Source of the DNA: Anaerolineae bacterium
GTDB taxonomy: Bacteria; Chloroflexota; Anaerolineae; Aggregatilineales; Phototrophicaceae
Assembly (NCBI GenBank): GCA_025454715.1
Contig: JALONY010000322.1
Span: forward strand, 1 to 8,612
DNA length: 8,612 nucleotides
Reading direction: 5' to 3'
A program made the position numbers and the translations under genes. Under the pieces are notes generated by a model. That model ran no database searches. It was not told where the DNA came from and was given only the letters and a program-made list of their open reading frames with translations. This document shows positions 1-6,221 of the stretch, in pieces; within the stretch, counting starts at the first letter, position 1; every line of letters starts with the position of its first letter.

Positions 1-1385
1 GGGCGCGATTGCGCCTCGTCGGTGCGGCGGTATTGCAGCAAGGCGGCGGCACCGTCGGCGCGCACGGCCATCACGCTGGCGAATTGGCCGCGGGTCAGGC
101 GTTGCTCCACACCGGCCACGAGGTCGAGGCGGAACACCGCGTTATCGGCGCCGTTCTTGTCGCCCGCCACATAGACCAGCGCGGTGCTGTCGGGAGTGAA
201 GCCCATGGCGCGCACGCTGTCGCTGGAGCGTTGGAGCGGGATGGTGATGGGCGCGCTCAGGTTGGCGAGGTCAATCACGATGAGTTCCGACTTGTCGGGC
301 AGGGCTTTGACCACCGCCCAGAATTGGCGGTCACGGCTGAGCACGGCGGGCGCAATCTCGCCCAGCGTGTAGCGCAACGGCACGTAACGCCGGAAGATGC
401 CCGCACGGTCGATGACCGGCGTGGCCTCGGACAGGGTGCTCAAATCGACGCTATAGACCGCCGCCGACTCCCGCGAGACGCCGTCCGCGGCGCTGAACAG
501 GATGCTGGTGTCGTCGCTGTTGGTGGTGATGTTGTAGGTCTGCACGTTGATGAACGCGCCGCCGTCTTGGGGCGCGCTGAGCGCGAGGGTGGCCGAGCCG
601 GTGGCACGGTCTACGAGGTGGATTTGCCAGCGGGTGCGCCCGTCGCCGGTGCGGCAACGCTCACCCAGCACCATCGCGATTTTTTCGGCGCCCGCGCCGG
701 TGATTTGCCCGCCGGTGAAGCTACAATTTTGCGCGGCCACCACCGAGGCCAGCTCGCGGCTGGCGGTGCCGTCCCAGACCGTCACGACGGCCTCGTCGGC
801 CTCGCCCGCGCCGTTGGCGAAGAACTGCAAGGCCGCCAAGCTGCCCTCATCCCACACGAAGGCCGCCGCACGCTCAATCTTGACCAGCTCTTGCAACTCC
901 TCGACATCGCGCACGGTCAAGGTGCCGGAGATGAAGCGGCTGTCGTCCGAGACGTTTTCGTAGTTGATGTAGGCCACCTGCGTGCTGTCGGGCGAGTAGG
1001 CGAAGCCGTTGAGCGCACAGGCGATGCGGTGGATGGTGGCGACCGCCACCGGTGCCCCGAAGTCGGTCATCTGGTAAAGCGTGCCGCTATCGACCCCGAC
1101 GTTGGGCTGGTTGGCGAAGAAGGCGAAGCGCCGCCCGTCTTGGCTGATGGGTTGGCCGCCGCAGCGCGTCACGCCAATCACCGAGCGGTCGAACTCGAGC
1201 AGGGTGGTCAGCACACCGTTGGGGAAGACCGCCGCCAGTTGGCTACCCGCCGCGGGGTCTTTGCGCTCCGGCTCTGGCCCAGTGGACAACCAGACCAGCA
1301 ACGCGCCGGTCGGCGTCGGCGGCTCTTGCGCGCCCACAGGGAGCACCGCCACCCACAAAATCAGCAGGACTAACAAGCGTCGCAT
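1..1385 (-). CDS. Secreted PD40/TolB-like beta-propeller protein (3' end outside window)
   Basis: The minus-strand frame is open for 461 codons from ATG 1385 to the window edge with no stop, so the C-terminus is missing. Residues 1-19 (MRRLLVLLILWVAVLPVGA) form a signal peptide with a likely signal-peptidase-I cut after VGA, before QEPPTPTG, so the product is exported. The rest is beta-rich and carries blade-like motifs: ISQDGRRFAFF (80-90), FAYSPDSTQVAYI (128-140), VLSRDRQFWAVV (348-359), GFTPDSTALVYV (395-406) and MAVRADGAAALL (439-450). This SPDG-x-x-(V/I)-A-(Y/F) pattern is typical of PD40/WD40-like propellers such as the TolB C-domain. Four cysteines (75, 123, 221, 244) could form disulfides. 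The start is supported by GGGGAGG five bases upstream of the ATG. TATTAT on the minus strand at 1433-1438 is a possible -10 without a good -35. The ligand is unknown. The fold class is fairly secure, the function is not. Confidence 0.8.
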   Translation of the reverse strand, partial: MRRLLVLLILWVAVLPVGAQEPPTPTGALLVWLSTGPEPERKDPAAGSQLAAVFPNGVLTTLLEFDRSVIGVTRCGGQPISQDGRRFAFFANQPNVGVDSGTLYQMTDFGAPVAVATIHRIACALNGFAYSPDSTQVAYINYENVSDDSRFISGTLTVRDVEELQELVKIERAAAFVWDEGSLAALQFFANGAGEADEAVVTVWDGTASRELASVVAAQNCSFTGGQITGAGAEKIAMVLGERCRTGDGRTRWQIHLVDRATGSATLALSAPQDGGAFINVQTYNITTNSDDTSILFSAADGVSRESAAVYSVDLSTLSEATPVIDRAGIFRRYVPLRYTLGEIAPAVLSRDRQFWAVVKALPDKSELIVIDLANLSAPITIPLQRSSDSVRAMGFTPDSTALVYVAGDKNGADNAVFRLDLVAGVEQRLTRGQFASVMAVRADGAAALLQYRRTDEAQSR

Positions 1386-1554
1386 AGCAACCTCCCCTTT
1401 TTGGTGTCGAAATGTCTGTCCCTTACCCCACGATAATAACACCCCAACCCCCGTCCTGACACCCACCCAATCGCGAATCCGTATCAAGTCTTAACGAATT
1501 TGGAACCTTGGGCGGGGGCTGAGCGTATCTCGAAGCAGTGACATATGGCTCAGC

Positions 1555-1589
1555 ACCATCACCGAAAGACCCGAGCGCGAGGTGATGGT
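1555..1589 (+). repeat. Inverted repeat, 9-bp perfect stem
   Basis: ACCATCACC at 1555-1563 is the exact reverse complement of GGTGATGGT at 1581-1589, around a 17-base loop. A second imperfect hairpin (GGGTGGTGGC pairing with GCCACACCC, one bulged G, 6-base loop) follows at about 1598-1622. Together with the terminator downstream they suggest a folded transcript, but function is inferred only. Confidence 0.45.
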
Positions 1590-1748
1590 ACGCCCGCGGG
1601 TGGTGGCGCGCTTGCCACACCCCACGCACCAGCCTCACCCCGAATCCGCCGCACCTGCCAACCGCCCCGACAGCGCGCCGCACGTCGCTTACCCGCGCAT
1701 TTACGCCAACCTGCGCTGACCAGCGCGCACCCGCCCGATTGTTTGCCG

Positions 1749-1785
1749 CCCGCCCGTCACTCGCCTCGACGGGCGGGATTTTTTG
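1749..1785 (+). terminator. Rho-independent terminator, plus strand, no obvious upstream gene
   Basis: CCCGCCCGTC (1749-1758) pairs perfectly with GACGGGCGGG (1768-1777) around a 9-base loop, followed by A and six T (1779-1784). The T-run is only on the plus-strand side. On the minus strand the stem is followed by CGGCAAAC, so it is a poor terminator for the WXG100 gene that ends 12 bases away. Its orientation implies a plus-strand transcript arriving from 1386-1748, where no protein gene is evident. Confidence 0.75.
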
Positions 1786-1796
1786 CGCCGCCAGCG

Positions 1797-2801
1797 CTAA
1801 TCGAACGGGAGCACGCGCCCCAGCGCCTCGACGGTGGTCTTGATGATGCCGAGGAAGATTTGCATCGCCTCGCGTTGGGCGTCGGTGGTCATGTTGTTCA
1901 GGCTACGCCCGAGCGAGTCGGTGGCCACCCCATTAATCAGGGCTTGCAGCCCGGGCGACAATTTGAGCTGAGCGTTGGGGTTATTGGCCAAGAAGCCCCC
2001 GACCGCACCGGCGGCACGCCGTGCGCCTTCCTCGGTCAAGCCGTTGGGCGAGACGAACAGGCCGCTGACCGGCACGCCGCCGCCCGCCACGGACTCGCCG
2101 ACGATGTTGTTGAGGTGGTCACTGTGCGATCCGCCACCGTCCAACAGCAACACCGCGCCGTTAATCGCCCCGTTGAAGCCGTCGATGTCCTCATTGAACT
2201 GGGTGAACCAGTCGGGGCGCGGGGTCGTGCCGCCGTTGGGCGCGGGGAAGATGTCGGGGATGCGGGGGTCAGGGGTGCCGAAGCCGAAATCGAACGAGGG
2301 ACGCCCGCGCCCACCACCCACCCCCTCGGGTTGGGTGCGCCCGCCACTGCTGGGGGCAAAGAAGTCTTCCGGCACACCGCTGCCGCCCGTGTTGGGGCGC
2401 CCACCACCGAAGCCGGATTGGCCGCCGCTACCACCGCCTGCGCTCGGGCGGGTCGTGACGAAGTTACCGCCGCCCAGTTGGATCAGGTCGCGGATTTGCG
2501 GGAAGCGCTCGATGACGCGCACCGCTTCTTGCTCGGCATCGCGGTATGTATCGCTGGCGCGCAAGAACCCATAGCGCAAGTCGGACAGGGCGGCCACCAG
2601 CTTGCGGAGGGCGGGGATGGTGTAGCTCTCCATCTCGATGCGGTATTTGTCGGCACCGCGCCCAATCCACGCCCCGTTGTCCATCATAATCATGCACAGG
2701 CGGGCTTTGCTGAGCAGGTCATCGGCGCGGTTATGCGCCTCTCCGACCTTGCGGGCGAGGTCGTCGAGGCCTTCATATTGGACTTGAATTTTTTGGCTCA
2801 C
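1797..2801 (-). CDS. WXG100/ESAT-6-like protein with Gly-rich linker and unassigned C-terminal region
   Basis: The product is 334 residues from the GTG at 2801 (MSQKIQVQYEGLDDLARKV...). Residues 1 to about 105 are helical and fit the WXG100 helix-turn-helix: helix 1 with ARKVGEAHNRADDLLSKA, a WIG turn at 45-47, and a second helix ending in YRDAE (86-90), which matches the YxxxD/E export motif of type VII secretion substrates. Residues about 110-190 are Gly/Pro/Ser-rich and look disordered. Residues about 195-334 (DWFTQFNEDIDGFNGAI... to EALGRVLPFD) appear to be a mostly helical domain that I do not recognise as any toxin family. Classic WXG100 proteins are about 100 residues, so this is a long, multi-domain form. 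The reading frame extends to an ATG at 2852, but a TATAAT covers that ATG, so transcription should begin inside it. GGAG lies about 12 bases before the GTG. No EccC/EssC or partner gene is in the window. Confidence 0.75.
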   Translation of the reverse strand: MSQKIQVQYEGLDDLARKVGEAHNRADDLLSKARLCMIMMDNGAWIGRGADKYRIEMESYTIPALRKLVAALSDLRYGFLRASDTYRDAEQEAVRVIERFPQIRDLIQLGGGNFVTTRPSAGGGSGGQSGFGGGRPNTGGSGVPEDFFAPSSGGRTQPEGVGGGRGRPSFDFGFGTPDPRIPDIFPAPNGGTTPRPDWFTQFNEDIDGFNGAINGAVLLLDGGGSHSDHLNNIVGESVAGGGVPVSGLFVSPNGLTEEGARRAAGAVGGFLANNPNAQLKLSPGLQALINGVATDSLGRSLNNMTTDAQREAMQIFLGIIKTTVEALGRVLPFD

Positions 2802-2850
2802 AGGGTTTCTTTGCTCCAAACGAGACGTGCGGCTGTTGATGATTACCGCC

Positions 2851-2856
2851 ATTATA
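2851..2856 (-). promoter_or_regulatory. Consensus -10 box of the WXG100 gene
   Basis: On the minus strand this reads TATAAT, about 50 bases upstream of the GTG start. Its last bases overlap the ATG of the longer reading frame, which argues that the ATG is not used unless the message is transcribed from further upstream. The best-placed -35 (minus strand GGCACC, 17-bp spacing) is poor, so the promoter may need an activator. Confidence 0.55.
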
Positions 2857-2901
2857 ACGGGGTTTTCTCGTTTGGTGCCGATAGCCCAAAAGCCTTAATT
2901 C

Positions 2902-2935
2902 AGGGGGTACGTGCCTGTCATCGCCCAGACCCCCT
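2902..2935. repeat. Inverted repeat between the divergent promoters
   Basis: AGGGGGT (2902-2908) pairs with ACCCCCT (2929-2935) around a 20-base loop. A smaller hairpin, CCCCA/TGGGG, follows at 2946-2960. They sit between the minus-strand -10 at 2851-2856 and the plus-strand promoter at 2977-3004, where an operator could act on both genes. No regulator is known, so this is suggestive only. Confidence 0.35.
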
Positions 2936-2976
2936 CATCCTGACGCCCCAACCGCTGGGGGATGATGGAATACGTA

Positions 2977-3004
2977 TTACCGACCGGCGGTTTGGCGCTA
3001 TAAT
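2977..3004 (+). promoter_or_regulatory. Promoter of the SsuD-like gene
   Basis: TTACCG (2977-2982), a 16-bp spacer and a perfect TATAAT (2999-3004). Transcription would begin near 3011, giving a leader of about 27 bases to the ATG at 3038. The intact promoter suggests the downstream gene was functional recently, despite the frameshift at its start. Confidence 0.6.
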
Positions 3005-3037
3005 CGAATCAGGGTTTTTTATTTGACGCGCCGCCCT

Positions 3038-4149
3038 ATGTTTTATGGTTTATCCCCGGCCACGGGGACGGCCCTTATCTGGGCACGGACATCGGCAAGC
3101 GCGTCCCGAGCTGGGAATACCTCTCGACGGTCGCCAAGGCCATCGACTCGCTGGGGTATTATGGCGCGCTCATCCCGACCGGCTTCGGCTGTGAGGACAG
3201 CTGGGTGATTGCGTCGTCGATGATCCCCATCACCCAGCGCATGAAATTCTTGATTGCGTTTCGCCCGGGGAGCCTATCGCCGACTCTGGCGGCGCGCATG
3301 GCCGCCACCATGGACAGGATGAGCGGGGGGCGCTTGCTGCTCAACATCATCACCGGCGGCGATCCGGTCGAGTTGAAGGGTGATGGCACGTTCGAGAGCC
3401 ACGATGAGCGTTACGCCATCAGCGATGAGTTCTTGACCATTTGGCGCGCCGCCATGCAGGGCGAGACCATCAGTTTCGAGGGCAAGTATGAGCATGTCGA
3501 GGGCGCACGCATCAACTTCCCACCCGTCCAAAAGCCGTACCCGCCGCTGTATTTCGGCGGCTCGTCCGATGCCGGAATCGCGGTGGCGGCCAAGCACATC
3601 GACGTGTATTTGTCGCTGATTGAGCCGCCGGAGATGATTAAGCCCAAGCTCGACAAGGTGCGCGAGGAGGCCGCCAAGCACGGGCGCACCCTCAGCATCG
3701 GCATCCGCAGCCACATCATCGCCCGCGAGACGATGGAAGAGGCGTGGGCTGCCGCCGACTCGATTTTGCGCTACGTCACGCCTGAGGCCATCGAGGCGCA
3801 CCGCCAAAAGATGGCGCGCTTCGACAGCGTTGGGCAGGGGCGTATGATGCAGCTCTCGGCCAGCGGTTACAAAGGCCGCGACTCATTGGAGGTCTACCCC
3901 AACCTATGGGCGGGCTTCAGCGTGGTGAATAAGGGCTTGGGCACGGCCATCGTCGGCACGCCCGATGTGGTGGCCGAGCGCCTGCAAGAGTACGTTGACC
4001 TCGGCGCAGACAAGTTCATCCTGAGCAGTTACCCCCACCTCGAGGAGTGCTACCGCGTGGCGCAGAGCGTGTTGCCGTTGTGCAGTTGGTGGCACCCGAC
4101 CAAGGATACGGTCGGCCAAAAGCCCGGCGGCCAAAACGAGTGGCAATAG
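3038..4149 (+). pseudogene. ssuD: SsuD-like FMNH2-dependent alkanesulfonate monooxygenase, 1-base frameshift near the start
   Basis: A bacterial luciferase-like flavin monooxygenase most similar to SsuD, which uses FMNH2 and O2 to cleave alkanesulfonates to sulfite and aldehyde in sulfur scavenging. ATG 3038 begins M-F, then goes out of frame. The in-frame continuation from about 3045 reads WFIPGHGDGPYLGTDIG and runs to the TAG at 4147. One extra T in the T-run at 3041-3044 would give MFLWFIPGHGDG, the family N-terminus, and a 370-residue protein (E. coli SsuD is about 380). No ATG/GTG/TTG lies in the correct frame between the stop at 3001 and GTG 3205, so as written only a truncated protein from 3205 is possible, lacking the first strand and the His of PGHGDG. 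In corrected numbering Cys52, Arg224, His226 and Tyr332 match E. coli Cys54, Arg226, His228 and Tyr331, but Arg297 aligns with Asn298. No ssuABC or ssuE neighbour is present. The frameshift may be a sequencing error. Confidence 0.8.
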
Positions 4150-4167
4150 GCGCACGCCCCCAAACAC

Positions 4168-4206
4168 CCTGACGCCGCCCGCGCCCTGTTCACCTGCGGC
4201 GTCAGG
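4168..4206 (+). terminator. Strong hairpin just after the SsuD-like gene
   Basis: CCTGACGCCGC (4168-4178) pairs perfectly over 11 bp with GCGGCGTCAGG (4196-4206), 17-base loop, beginning 19 bases after the stop. It is followed by TGGCGGTTGGGTTA rather than a T-run, so it is either a weak intrinsic terminator or an mRNA 3'-end stabiliser. Confidence 0.45.
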
Positions 4207-4252
4207 TGGCGGTTGGGTTATGGGGCGACCGCAGTTCATACCAGACAACAGA

Positions 4253-4282
4253 ACAGCCGACCGGTATGCGCCGGTCGGCTGT
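4253..4282 (-). terminator. Strong hairpin downstream of ssb
   Basis: ACAGCCGACCGG (4253-4264) pairs perfectly over 12 bp with CCGGTCGGCTGT (4271-4282), 6-base loop. On the minus strand it starts 33 bases after the ssb stop and is followed by TCTGTTGTCT, a loose U-rich tract. It most likely terminates ssb, and could also block read-through from the convergent SsuD-like gene. Confidence 0.5.
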
Positions 4283-4315
4283 GCGGGAGTACGAGATAAA
4301 CAGGGATGGGTGGTC

Positions 4316-4783
4316 TTAGAACGGGATGTCGTCGGTGTTGGACGGCTGACCGCCGCCGCGGGTGTTGCGTTGGGGCGGCGCGAAGTCGTCATCACGGCCA
4401 CGGCCACCGCCGCTGTTGCCCCCGCTCATGCCGCCTTGGTTATTCTCGTCCGCCTCTTGGCGGTTGCCCAAGAACTTGACCGTGCTGGCGGTGATTTCGA
4501 TGGTGGCCGCGGGTTGCCCGGCCTTGTCGGTGTAGGCCGAGGCGCTGACCTCACCGATGACCAACACTTGCTTGCCTTTGGTCAGGTACTTGCCCATGGT
4601 CTCGGCCAGCTGGCGCCAGCACGTCACGCGGAACCATGTCGTCTCGTCTCGCTGCTCGCCGCCAGAGGTGGTGTAGCGCTTGTTGACCGCGACCGAAAAG
4701 TCGCACACCGCGACCCCGCCCTGCGTATAGCGCATTTCGGGATCGCGCCCAACATTGCCAACGATGGTGATTTGCTGATACAT
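4316..4783 (-). CDS. ssb: Single-stranded DNA-binding protein
   Basis: A 155-residue SSB, the cytoplasmic protein that coats single-stranded DNA in replication, repair and recombination and recruits partners by its tail. Residues 1 to about 105 are the OB-fold, starting MYQQITIVGNVGRDPEMRYT, with DFSVAVNKRYT, ETTWFRVTCW and GKYLTKGKQVLVIGEV. Residues about 110-148 are a Gly/Asn/Arg-rich flexible linker, and the protein ends in NTDDIPF, the conserved acidic tip that binds partner proteins. Length and layout are normal for a bacterial SSB. The frame continues upstream to 4963, but ATG 4783 is chosen because the homologous N-terminus starts there and AAGGAGAGG sits five bases before it. It is a lone gene, not next to rpsF or rpsR, with its own promoter at 4870-4898. 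The call is secure. Confidence 0.97.
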   Translation of the reverse strand: MYQQITIVGNVGRDPEMRYTQGGVAVCDFSVAVNKRYTTSGGEQRDETTWFRVTCWRQLAETMGKYLTKGKQVLVIGEVSASAYTDKAGQPAATIEITASTVKFLGNRQEADENNQGGMSGGNSGGGRGRDDDFAPPQRNTRGGGQPSNTDDIPF

Positions 4784-4832
4784 AGCGGCCTCTCCTTTTG
4801 CCGTCAAATCGGTGGATGCGTCATGATCCTGT

Positions 4833-4847
4833 GTACTCAGAGAGTAC
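4833..4847. repeat. Inverted repeat in the ssb leader
   Basis: GTACTC-AGA-GAGTAC, a 6-bp perfect inverted repeat with a 3-base centre, lies 15-30 bases downstream of the inferred ssb transcription start. It could be an operator or a small leader hairpin. It does not match a repressor box I can name with confidence. Confidence 0.4.
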
Positions 4848-4869
4848 CAGCGCGCTTCATGTCGATAAA

Positions 4870-4898
4870 AGTATAGCACAAATTTTCTGAAGCGGCAA
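4870..4898 (-). promoter_or_regulatory. Promoter of ssb
   Basis: On the minus strand: TTGCCG (4898-4893), a 17-bp spacer, then TATACT (4875-4870) preceded by TGC, an extended -10. Transcription would start near 4863, giving a leader of about 80 bases. Confidence 0.75.
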
Positions 4899-5002
4899 CC
4901 ACACCCTGATTGTATGCCAACTATTGCAAAAAGCAAACATTTTGCCTTCTTCGCTTGTGTCACCGCCTAAGGCGCATAACAGCGCCCAAACCAAAGCCGC
5001 GC

Positions 5003-5031
5003 TTGCGCCCGTCGCGCACGCGGGGGACAAT
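5003..5031 (+). promoter_or_regulatory. Possible promoter of the permease gene
   Basis: TTGCGC (5003-5008), a 17-bp spacer and GACAAT (5026-5031), about 45 bases before ATG 5076. The match is moderate. The rest of the ssb-permease gap (4899-5075) shows no other convincing element. The ribosome site before the ATG is only a G-run. Confidence 0.35.
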
Positions 5032-5075
5032 CGGGCGAGTGCCGCGAGAAAACCTCACGGATTGGGGGGGGTGCC

Positions 5076-5726
5076 ATGACGTGGGTCTATGTCGTCTTGA
5101 TTGTCTTGATTTATGTGGGGATTGCGGTCGGGCGGGTGCCGTGGTTGCGGATGAACCGCGCTGGGATTGCGCTGGTGGGGGCGGCGGCCTTGGTGGTGCT
5201 GGGGGCGTTGACGGAAGAGCAGGCCATCCACGCCATCGACATGGAAACCCTGTTGCTGCTGGGGGCGATGATGGTCATCAACGTCAACCTGCGCCTGAGC
5301 GGGTTTTTCGGCGGGGTGGCGGCCTTTACGGTGCGCTGGGCGCGCACGCCCAAGTTGCTGTTGGCGGGCATCATCGTGGCGTCGGGGGTGCTCAGCGCGG
5401 TCTTCCTCAACGATCCGGTGTGCTTGATGTTCACGCCGGTGGTGGTCGAGCTGGCGTTGCGCCTGAAGCGCGACCCGATACCCTATCTGGTCGGGCTGGG
5501 GGCTGCCGCCAACGTCGGGAGCGTGGCCACCCTCACCGGCAACCCGCAAAATATCGTGATTGGGCAGGCCAGCGGCATCCCGTATGTGACGTTTTTGGCC
5601 TATCTGGGGCCGGTGGCCTTGGTCGGGCTGGCCATCTGCTGGGGGGTCATCGTGCTGGCCTACCCCAGCGAGTTTCGTGGGCGGTTGCCCGACATCAGCT
5701 TGCCCGCGCCGGTGCGCCCATCGTGA
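5076..5726 (+). CDS. ArsB/SLC13-like anion permease, N-terminal part (gene disrupted)
   Basis: 216 residues, the first half of an inner-membrane permease of the ion-transporter superfamily (COG1055-like: ArsB, CitMHS, NhaD, SLC13). Hydrophobic segments lie at about 3-18, 29-45, 57-72, 94-111, 135-155 and 168-196. The signature hairpin motifs are present: LNDPVCLMFTP (111-121) and LTGNPQNIVIG (153-163). The frame ends at TGA 5724-5726 just after the loop GRLPDISLPAPVRPS, where family members continue into another membrane helix. The second half follows at once in another frame. The substrate cannot be read from sequence: arsenite, carboxylates, sulfate or Na+/H+ exchange are all possible in the superfamily. 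No arsR or arsC neighbour favours arsenite. ATG 5076 starts directly with the first membrane helix, which suits the family. A half transporter is unlikely to work alone. Confidence 0.8.
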   Translation: MTWVYVVLIVLIYVGIAVGRVPWLRMNRAGIALVGAAALVVLGALTEEQAIHAIDMETLLLLGAMMVINVNLRLSGFFGGVAAFTVRWARTPKLLLAGIIVASGVLSAVFLNDPVCLMFTPVVVELALRLKRDPIPYLVGLGAAANVGSVATLTGNPQNIVIGQASGIPYVTFLAYLGPVALVGLAICWGVIVLAYPSEFRGRLPDISLPAPVRPS

Positions 5727-6214
5727 CGACGGCCTGCGTGGCGGCGGGGTTGTTGTTGATGAGCCGCTTGCGCCCGCAAAAATTGCTGATGCTGGACTGG
5801 GATTTGCTGGCGTTCTTCGCCGGTTTGTTCGTCGTGACCGGTGCCATCGAGGCCATCGGCCTGAGCGCGCAATTGTTCGGCGCGTTCGAGGCGGTGCTGA
5901 AGAGCGGGATTCCGGCCTTTACGCTGGTCACCGGCGTGCTGTCGAACTTGGTCAGCAACGTCCCCGCGGTGTTGCTGTTGCGCCCCGAAATCCCGTCGTT
6001 TGCCGACCCGCAACAAGCGTGGTTGGTGCTGGCCATGTCGTCCACGTTGTCGGGCAACCTGACCTTGTTGGGGTCGGCGGCCACCCTGATCGTGGCCGAG
6101 GTGGCCAAAGGGCAGGGCGTCACGCTCGGGTTCGGCGCGTATTTGCGGGCAGGGGTGCCCATCACGGTGCTGACGTTGGGGGTGGGGGTGGTATGGTTGA
6201 TGCTGGTGGCTTAG
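5723..6214 (+). pseudogene. ArsB/SLC13-like anion permease, C-terminal part (out of frame)
   Basis: 163 residues if read from GTG 5723, which overlaps the upstream TGA as GTGA. It continues the same permease: LDWDLLAFFAGLFVVTGA (24-41), the second hairpin pair LSNLVSNVPAVLL (73-85) and SGNLTLLGSAATLIVAE (110-126), then a final helix VPITVLTLGVGVVWLMLV. These motifs mirror NDP and GNPQN in the first half. Joining the halves gives about 379 residues, short by roughly 25 compared with relatives as I recall them. The missing piece is the membrane helix that normally precedes the VTTACVAAGLLLM helix. A deletion of length 1 mod 3 near 5706-5720 would explain both the loss and the frame change. No Shine-Dalgarno is visible before the GTG, although stop-start overlap could allow reinitiation. 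I consider it a broken gene, or an assembly error, more likely than a natural two-subunit permease. Confidence 0.7.
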
Positions 6215-6221
6215 CGAGTGG

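Larger units (their letters stand above)
1386..1796. other. Gene-free stretch with hairpins; possible small RNA region
   Basis: About 410 bases separate the propeller gene from the end of the WXG100 gene. No reading frame here looks like protein: the small minus-strand frame at 1423-1683 is Arg/Gly-rich with no family resemblance, and the plus-strand frame from 1545 simply runs on antisense to the WXG100 gene. The stretch holds two inverted repeats (1555-1563 with 1581-1589, and 1598-1607 with about 1614-1622) and a strong plus-strand terminator at 1749-1784. I see no tRNA, SRP, RNase P or tmRNA signature. Confidence 0.5.

Noticed and set aside
9..1373. Long plus-strand open frame antisense to the propeller gene
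   Set aside because: It is a shadow of the high-GC minus-strand gene: Arg/Gly/His-rich, with no family motif, while the minus strand encodes a signal peptide, a Shine-Dalgarno and repeated SPD blade motifs.
1423..1683. Small minus-strand frame of 86 codons
   Set aside because: Its composition is low-complexity and basic, with no recognisable family and no supporting promoter, and the region looks like non-coding DNA with hairpins.
1386..1740. tRNA, SRP RNA, RNase P or tmRNA in the gene-free stretch
   Set aside because: I looked for the T-arm GGTTCGAATCC-like block, the SRP GGAAG/AGCA core and RNase P core blocks on both strands and saw none.
1545..3026. Long plus-strand open frame across the terminator and antisense to the WXG100 gene
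   Set aside because: It would translate through a terminator hairpin and is antisense to a gene with recognisable WxG and YxxxE motifs. Its composition is that of a GC-driven shadow.
3205..4149. GTG 3205 as the true start of the SsuD-like gene
   Set aside because: Clear family sequence in the same frame extends upstream for 50 residues (HGDGPYLGT to GCEDSW), so 3205 is only what remains after the frameshift, not the ancestral start.
4784..4963. N-terminal extension of ssb up to 4963
   Set aside because: It spans the ssb promoter and leader. The SSB N-terminus MYQQITIVGN with a good ribosome site starts at 4783.
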